Below, piece after piece: positions 59,034 to 64,000 of a stretch of 64,000 nt of DNA. Positions within the stretch are counted from its first letter, which is position 1. Every line of letters begins with the position of its first letter. Where the stretch lies: the NCBI RefSeq assembly GCF_035594125.1, contig NC_087163.1, forward strand, positions 2,425,001 to 2,489,000, written 5' to 3'. Origin of the DNA: Scylla paramamosain. Lineage: Eukaryota; Arthropoda; Malacostraca; Decapoda; Portunidae. The position numbers and the translations under genes were made by a program. The notes below the pieces were generated by a model. That model saw only the letters and a list, made by a program, of their open reading frames with translations, was not told the DNA's origin and searched no databases.

Positions 59034-61730
59034 TTAATAATAATGATAGTAAAAAAAATTGAATTGAAGAAATCATTCAGAAGTAAACTGATACAGTGTA
59101 TCATGCAGTACTCTTTTCCATGAACAGTTTTCTACATGTTAAATATAATAACTTCATTGCTTCACATAATTTTCATATAACAAATGACTGAGATGCAACA
59201 AATTCTATGAAGAATACTCATAGGTAGCTTACAGTTCACTACTGATAACTATTGCAATAACATGTAGTTCAGTATGTGGCTGCCGGCGTGGCTGACCAAT
59301 GCCACCGTCAGTCTGGACCAGTGCGTCTCCTGGGACACAAGCAGTGCTTTCTGCTCATTTGTTTCCCCAAAGTATTTGTTTGAGTGTGAGTTTTCAGTAC
59401 TGAGTGTTCATCTTGAATATTTATACATACCATTGTGATATAATTTTATAAAGAAGTAAGATACAAGATTAGGTGCACCACTGATTGGAGAAAATTGTTA
59501 ATGGCATTAAATGCTGTTATCCAGTCACATAAACATTCTATAAAAATGTATATAAATGATCAAAAAAAGTTATATGCATATATTCTCAGTACAATATTTT
59601 AGGAAGTAACGAAGTTCAAGCATTTTACAATCTTGGGTAAAAAACTTCTGCCATTTTAAGGCTATTGTAAAGACGGCTGTAAATAGTATTCTGCATAAGT
59701 TTGTTTATTTTTTACCAGCTTTATCAGCTTTGAGGGTGCCAACATCACCAAAGTAGTGCCGCCTCACTGGTGATGTGTATCCTGCACATCCATTTGTAAG
59801 ATTCATTGAACCAAGTGTGCATAGCAGTTCACTCTGCCTTGAAAACAGTTTGCAAAGACATGTGGTGATCAGATAACTGAATGAGGCAACCCTTTAAGAA
59901 ATTTGCCTGATGTAGGCTGCTGAAACCTTCATAATTATTTATAGATCATAATGCTTTCCTATTACATCATCTATATTTTTATTGATGAAAAGTCTTATGC
60001 AAGAAGCTACTAAGTGCTGAAGTGTTTGCAAGCATTCCATCATGACGTGTGCATGGGTGGTGCACCAGTCTAATTCACCTACACTGTGTAGTTCTTTGAG
60101 CCATACTTTCAGCGTACAAATCCCATCTTTTTTAAGAGGCGTGCAGGTTTTATGCCTGTCACACGTGTATTTGAAACATTTCACCAACTCCTCTGTATCT
60201 AGTTACTTAAGATTTATTTCTTGAAATGTTATTTGCATCCTTTACTGAAATAAGGTGATTGCTTTGTAAAGGTTGTGAATACCTTGTGTGTACAATGTAA
60301 AATTGTGGAAAATATAATGTCAGTTTGTAAAGGGTAAAATTTTATAACCTACATTCAAATGGTTGAAGGTTGTCATAACAGTGAGAGGTACTTAGTAAAA
60401 ATAACAAAGGAGAAGCTATAAAATATTTTTAGCATAGCTTTCACAATGGAAATAGTGCTGTGAAATTTATTTGTATTACATCAGTCTAGAGCTGTATTAT
60501 GTGGCAAGCACCAGAGAGATGTTGGGCCAAGAAAACAAAGCGATTTAAGGAGACCATAGAAAGTGAGATGATAAGTATGGAATAGTTGGTTTAGTTGGTT
60601 TTGAGAATACTGTTAGCTGTAACAGCAGGCTGTGAAGTATGTTGCAAAGTAACTTTTCTTGCAAGTAGTTTTGCAAAACAGGATCTAATAGAACTGTTTG
60701 ATAGCTTGCTATTGTTAAATTTAGAAATTTCTGCTAGACTTACTACAAAACAGAATTTCCAGAATGTGTTTAGAAATTCACTATTCTCAGTTACAAATAT
60801 TTTTTTCAAGTGAAAACCCAGCAAAATTTGATTTGTTGCAATGGGAAGACTGTTGTAACTATTCTTGAACTTTGCAACCAGTTTATAAAAGGAATTAAGC
60901 AATGACATAAAATAACAGACACTGAGAGTCCTAAAGTAACATAAAAAAAAAAGTGAAGGGAAAGGAAAAATGCATTACTCAGTAAAGAAAAAATTCTACA
61001 TTCCTAACTCTACCTATCTATATACCAGGCTGAGACCATCATTAAAATATCAGGACTGGGAAATGCCTGAGGATAAGAATGCGTGTGATGGTGATACTGG
61101 ATAGTTGTAGTTCATATAATGGCAGTGCTGCATGAACAGTAGTGCTCATGGCCAGAATAGCAAGATGATGCAGCAATATTAAAACAGCACTGTAGTTGTC
61201 AAAGCAGGTGATATAAGGCGACTATATTGGGCAAGACAGGGAGGCAGTGGAAGACAAGGTGTGTCAGGTGACTCAATGGTTTACCTTTGTAGGGAGTGTG
61301 CAATGACAATTGTATCCTTGTTTGTTTAGGGTGTAATGAACCTAACTTACTTCATCTAATCAAATTATATTTGATGGAGAAGATTTGCGAATGTTTGGGG
61401 TTTGGTAAGCATTTAGTGGTCTATTTCATACATGTTTCTTTTCCCCAAATGTTATGGTGCTCTGTTGCATGACCTCTACTCATACTCAAAGCTCACCATA
61501 AACAATTTGGCCACATGTATAATTATTAAAGTAATGAAAAAAAATAGTACAAATGTTGAGAAGCTCAAAATAATTGAATTTACTTGGATTTCTTCGATAC
61601 AACAAACTACAGTAATGAATACGCATTTAAGTACAAAATGCTTTTATTCATGTATAAATGTGCATTATTTACATTCAAAGAAAAATAGTTGGCGTGACAT
61701 GATATTGCGTTGGGGGATGTTTTAAATAAA
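58498..61730 (+). other. Downstream of GOLT1B: probable 3' UTR and spacer
   Basis: This AT-rich stretch has no further GOT1 exons. It contains an (AAT)n run near 59005-59040 and a small open frame at 59274-59438. A plus-strand AATAAA lies at 61725-61730, while a minus-strand hexamer (TTTATT at 61643-61648) could end LYRM4 transcripts. The convergent genes may therefore end close together or overlap. Other AT-rich hexamer-like sequences are present, so the true end is unknown. Confidence 0.3.
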
Positions 61731-63396
61731 TAAGAAGCAATGAAATACAAGCATTAACGGCACTGATGACGCATGAACTTTGTGAGAGCCATCAGACAGC
61801 TTTCAAAATTAGGATAAACTGTGGCCACAGAATCCATATTAATGCTCTCTGGTAACTAAATACAGGTTACAAACAGTGCATAGTTATGGATGAGATGGAA
61901 TATATCTATGAGTGAGCCTGATGCTATCCATGCCACTCACACCCTGAGAAATATGCACCCCAATGCAGCGTCTTCCACCTGGTAATAACAATCATGTGGA
62001 TTACTTTTGACATCTTACCCAAGTGCTTCAAAGGCTGTACAGGAGAAACATCAAGAAGTGCTGCATTCCTACTATATACTTCTAGTGTAAAAGCAGATCA
62101 TAAGCATTTACAGATATGAACTAAAACAATACTATTAATAGCTAGTCATTGTTATCATGAAGTCAAAACTCTATATAAATTGCACTAATGAGAAAATTTT
62201 GATGATATACAGGTACATTTATGAGAAATATTTTGAGAAGCAGGTGAATAGCACTTTTTTTTTTAACTTTTCCTTCCACGTAAAAAAAAAAAAAAAAAAA
62301 AAAGTCACTTCTAGAAAATGACGAGTGGATAGAGTTCGTCAAGTTAACCAATTTAGTTTTTGAGGTGTTCTGATATTCCTGATGTTTCTTTGCTTAGCTG
62401 TGTGCTTCACCAGTGTTTGGTGTTGCAAGGCCCTCACAGACAGCTGATGTTGACTGCAGCACTCGATAAATCCGAGAAAATTTTGGGGAAGATAGATGAC
62501 ACCTATGTGGTATGTTCTTTTGGACTGAGATAGTAATAAATGCAAATATGATTATTATACTTGTTTTTTGTCTGAATACCAGGAAACGTGTTAGACATAA
62601 ACATTGTCCACAATCTTAGGATCATCTTGGGCCTACAGAATAGTGTTTGTGAAAATCAAGTATGCTTTTTTGTGCACTGTCTCATAGAGGTTTATGTTTA
62701 CAAGTTCAGTATTTACACAATGGACAATACTAGTTTTAATATCTACATACAGAAGTTGTAACATCATTAGCTTAACATTTTTTATAATCTGTTTTCCAAT
62801 CTGTACAAATCATTTCTTTAAACATCTTTCAGAAAATTTCAACAATAAACATTCTATTGGTTGTATTCCAATTACAACATGAAGATTAAATTCATAATAA
62901 CCAAGGTGTCCATATACAGGCAGCAGCATCATGCTAATGTGAGAAAACTATTCATATTATGTATTGGACTAAGAGAATTAATTAATTACATACTGACAAA
63001 TCATGCAAAAATTATCATTACATTATCAGAATGAATATACTTTATATGTTAAAGAACAAAATTAGGTAGACATCCCAGTGTTTACATCAGACCCTGATAA
63101 CAAGGTTACAGGCAATGACTGCACTGGAAAATACATAACATTACACAAATGAAGTCCTGAACTAATCATTAACTCAGTCTGTGAGCAGTCATTTCATTTA
63201 CATTATTGCAGCATACAGTGTTCTGGAAGTCACAGCAAAGAGGGGGATTGTAATATCATAGGTGTCATAATTGCTGCAGATGGATCTCACCCATCCCAGA
63301 CCAGGTAATTTCACAAACCACAACATTCCCCATCACACACTGACTTTCTGAACACCCACCATTAAATAAATCCTGGCTGTTGTAGGTGCTTGTCAT

Positions 63397-63752
63397 CTAC
63401 TTTTCAATGACCAGGGTTGGAGATCTGTACAGGTTTCCTAAAACAACCTGTAAAGCAAAACAGCATTACTAAGTCAATCAAATCCTCTTTGCCGATACAC
63501 TGTGATAATAAAATTAGTAAAGGTCATGTTTCTCAAAGTAAAGTTTATACAAAATTTCATACAAATATTCTGAATGCAATTTTCCCCACGATCACTAAAG
63601 AAATCAAGTGAATTTGTCAAAGTATTCTTACTTGTCTTTTTATGACTTGTAAAGATTCCTTGGCCATCTCCAATTCTCGTTTTTGGTCTGCTTCTGTTGT
63701 AAGAGATTTTGCTTTCCTGAAACCATCACGAACTCTTCGCAGGGCGTACTCT
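63397..63752 (-). CDS. LYRM4: LYR motif-containing protein 4 / ISD11, 3' part of gene (two exons)
   Basis: LYRM4/ISD11 stabilises the mitochondrial cysteine desulfurase NFS1 together with acyl carrier protein in iron-sulfur cluster assembly. Exons seen are 63752-63632 and 63447-63397, joined in phase 0 (AAA AGA CAA|GTAAG). The first begins after CCCCACAG and needs two bases from an upstream exon. The visible protein starts EYALRRVRDGFRKAK, continues through ELEMAKESLQVIKRQ and ends VVLGNLYRSPTLVIEK-stop. This matches the human pattern YAVRRIRDAF...LGVIRRQV...LYSTDKLIIE. The N-terminal exon with the LYR motif is not in the window, so the gene runs off the right edge. A (CT)n array (sense strand) lies in the intron upstream of the first visible exon. 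Confidence 0.9.
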
Positions 63753-63883
63753 CTGTGGGGAGAACGAGAAAAGCTTAATGAAAATATATCAACCACTGCA
63801 CGACAGAGTAGTACCCTCTACTCTCTTAAATACCACATCATAAACAAATATTATTCAAACTAGATCTAATTACAAAAATGCTC

Positions 63884-63888
<5 letters not shown>

Positions 63889-63948
<60 letters not shown>
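63889..63948. repeat. (AG)30 microsatellite in LYRM4 intron
   Basis: Perfect AG array, CT on the LYRM4 sense strand, about 137 nt upstream of the visible acceptor. Confidence 0.97.
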
Positions 63949-63950
<2 letters not shown>

Positions 63951-64000
63951 GTACAAGAGAATAGGGTCATACCACCATCCCTTACATACTCATATACAAC

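Overview
This window is nuclear genomic DNA from an animal, most likely a decapod crustacean and perhaps a crab. All recognisable genes have spliceosomal introns with GT/AG borders and metazoan orthology. Intergenic DNA is saturated with long, almost perfect dinucleotide and trinucleotide microsatellites: (GA/CT)n, (AC/GT)n, (AT)n, (GAG)n, (AAC)n and (AAT)n. Pieces of one non-LTR retroelement family recur. The taxon is inferred from this texture, from protein divergence and from remembered resemblance of the retroelement tail to decapod sequences; there is no direct marker.

Layout. 1-4.8 kb: microsatellite-rich DNA. 4.9-5.2 kb (-): first exon of a secreted 12-cysteine IGFBP-domain protein. 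5.2-9.9 kb: no gene seen; repeats and one antisense retroelement tail. 9.95-16.74 kb (-): complete ARL1 small GTPase gene, four coding exons, 180 residues, with a long 3'UTR. 16.8-21.6 kb: spacer with a large (AT)n array. 21.6-33.0 kb (-): complete coronin gene, 12 coding exons rebuilt with matching phases, about 586-588 residues. Its last intron (4.9 kb) holds several exon-like islands. 33-50.8 kb: gene-poor, with a very dense microsatellite cluster at 38.4-42.1 kb, a degenerate minisatellite at 44.4-45.1 kb and a five-part triplet-repeat mosaic at 46.5-46.8 kb. 50.8-53.3 kb (-): SDHC, five coding exons, 179 residues, with a 5'-truncated retroelement filling most of intron 2. 53.85-58.5 kb (+): GOLT1B/GOT1, five coding exons, 139 residues, head-to-head with SDHC. 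63.4 kb to the right edge (-): the last two exons of LYRM4/ISD11; its 5' end lies outside.

The genes are housekeeping functions rather than an operon-like system. ARL1 and GOT1B act at the Golgi and in ER-Golgi transport, coronin acts on actin and Arp2/3, SDHC is the membrane anchor of respiratory complex II, and LYRM4 supports iron-sulfur cluster assembly, which complex II needs. SDHC and GOT1B start codons are 542 bp apart and diverge, so they may share a promoter.

The observations most worth checking are: possible alternative terminal exons of coronin that would remove its coiled coil; overlapping GC and GT splice donors in coronin; a retroelement ending about 10-15 bp from the SDHC intron 2 acceptor; the consistent CT-sense orientation of intronic GA/CT arrays; and two or more diverged dispersed-repeat families. 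I found no convincing previously undescribed multi-gene system. No tRNA, rRNA or CRISPR was recognised. All exon joins were made by eye from splice consensus and homology.
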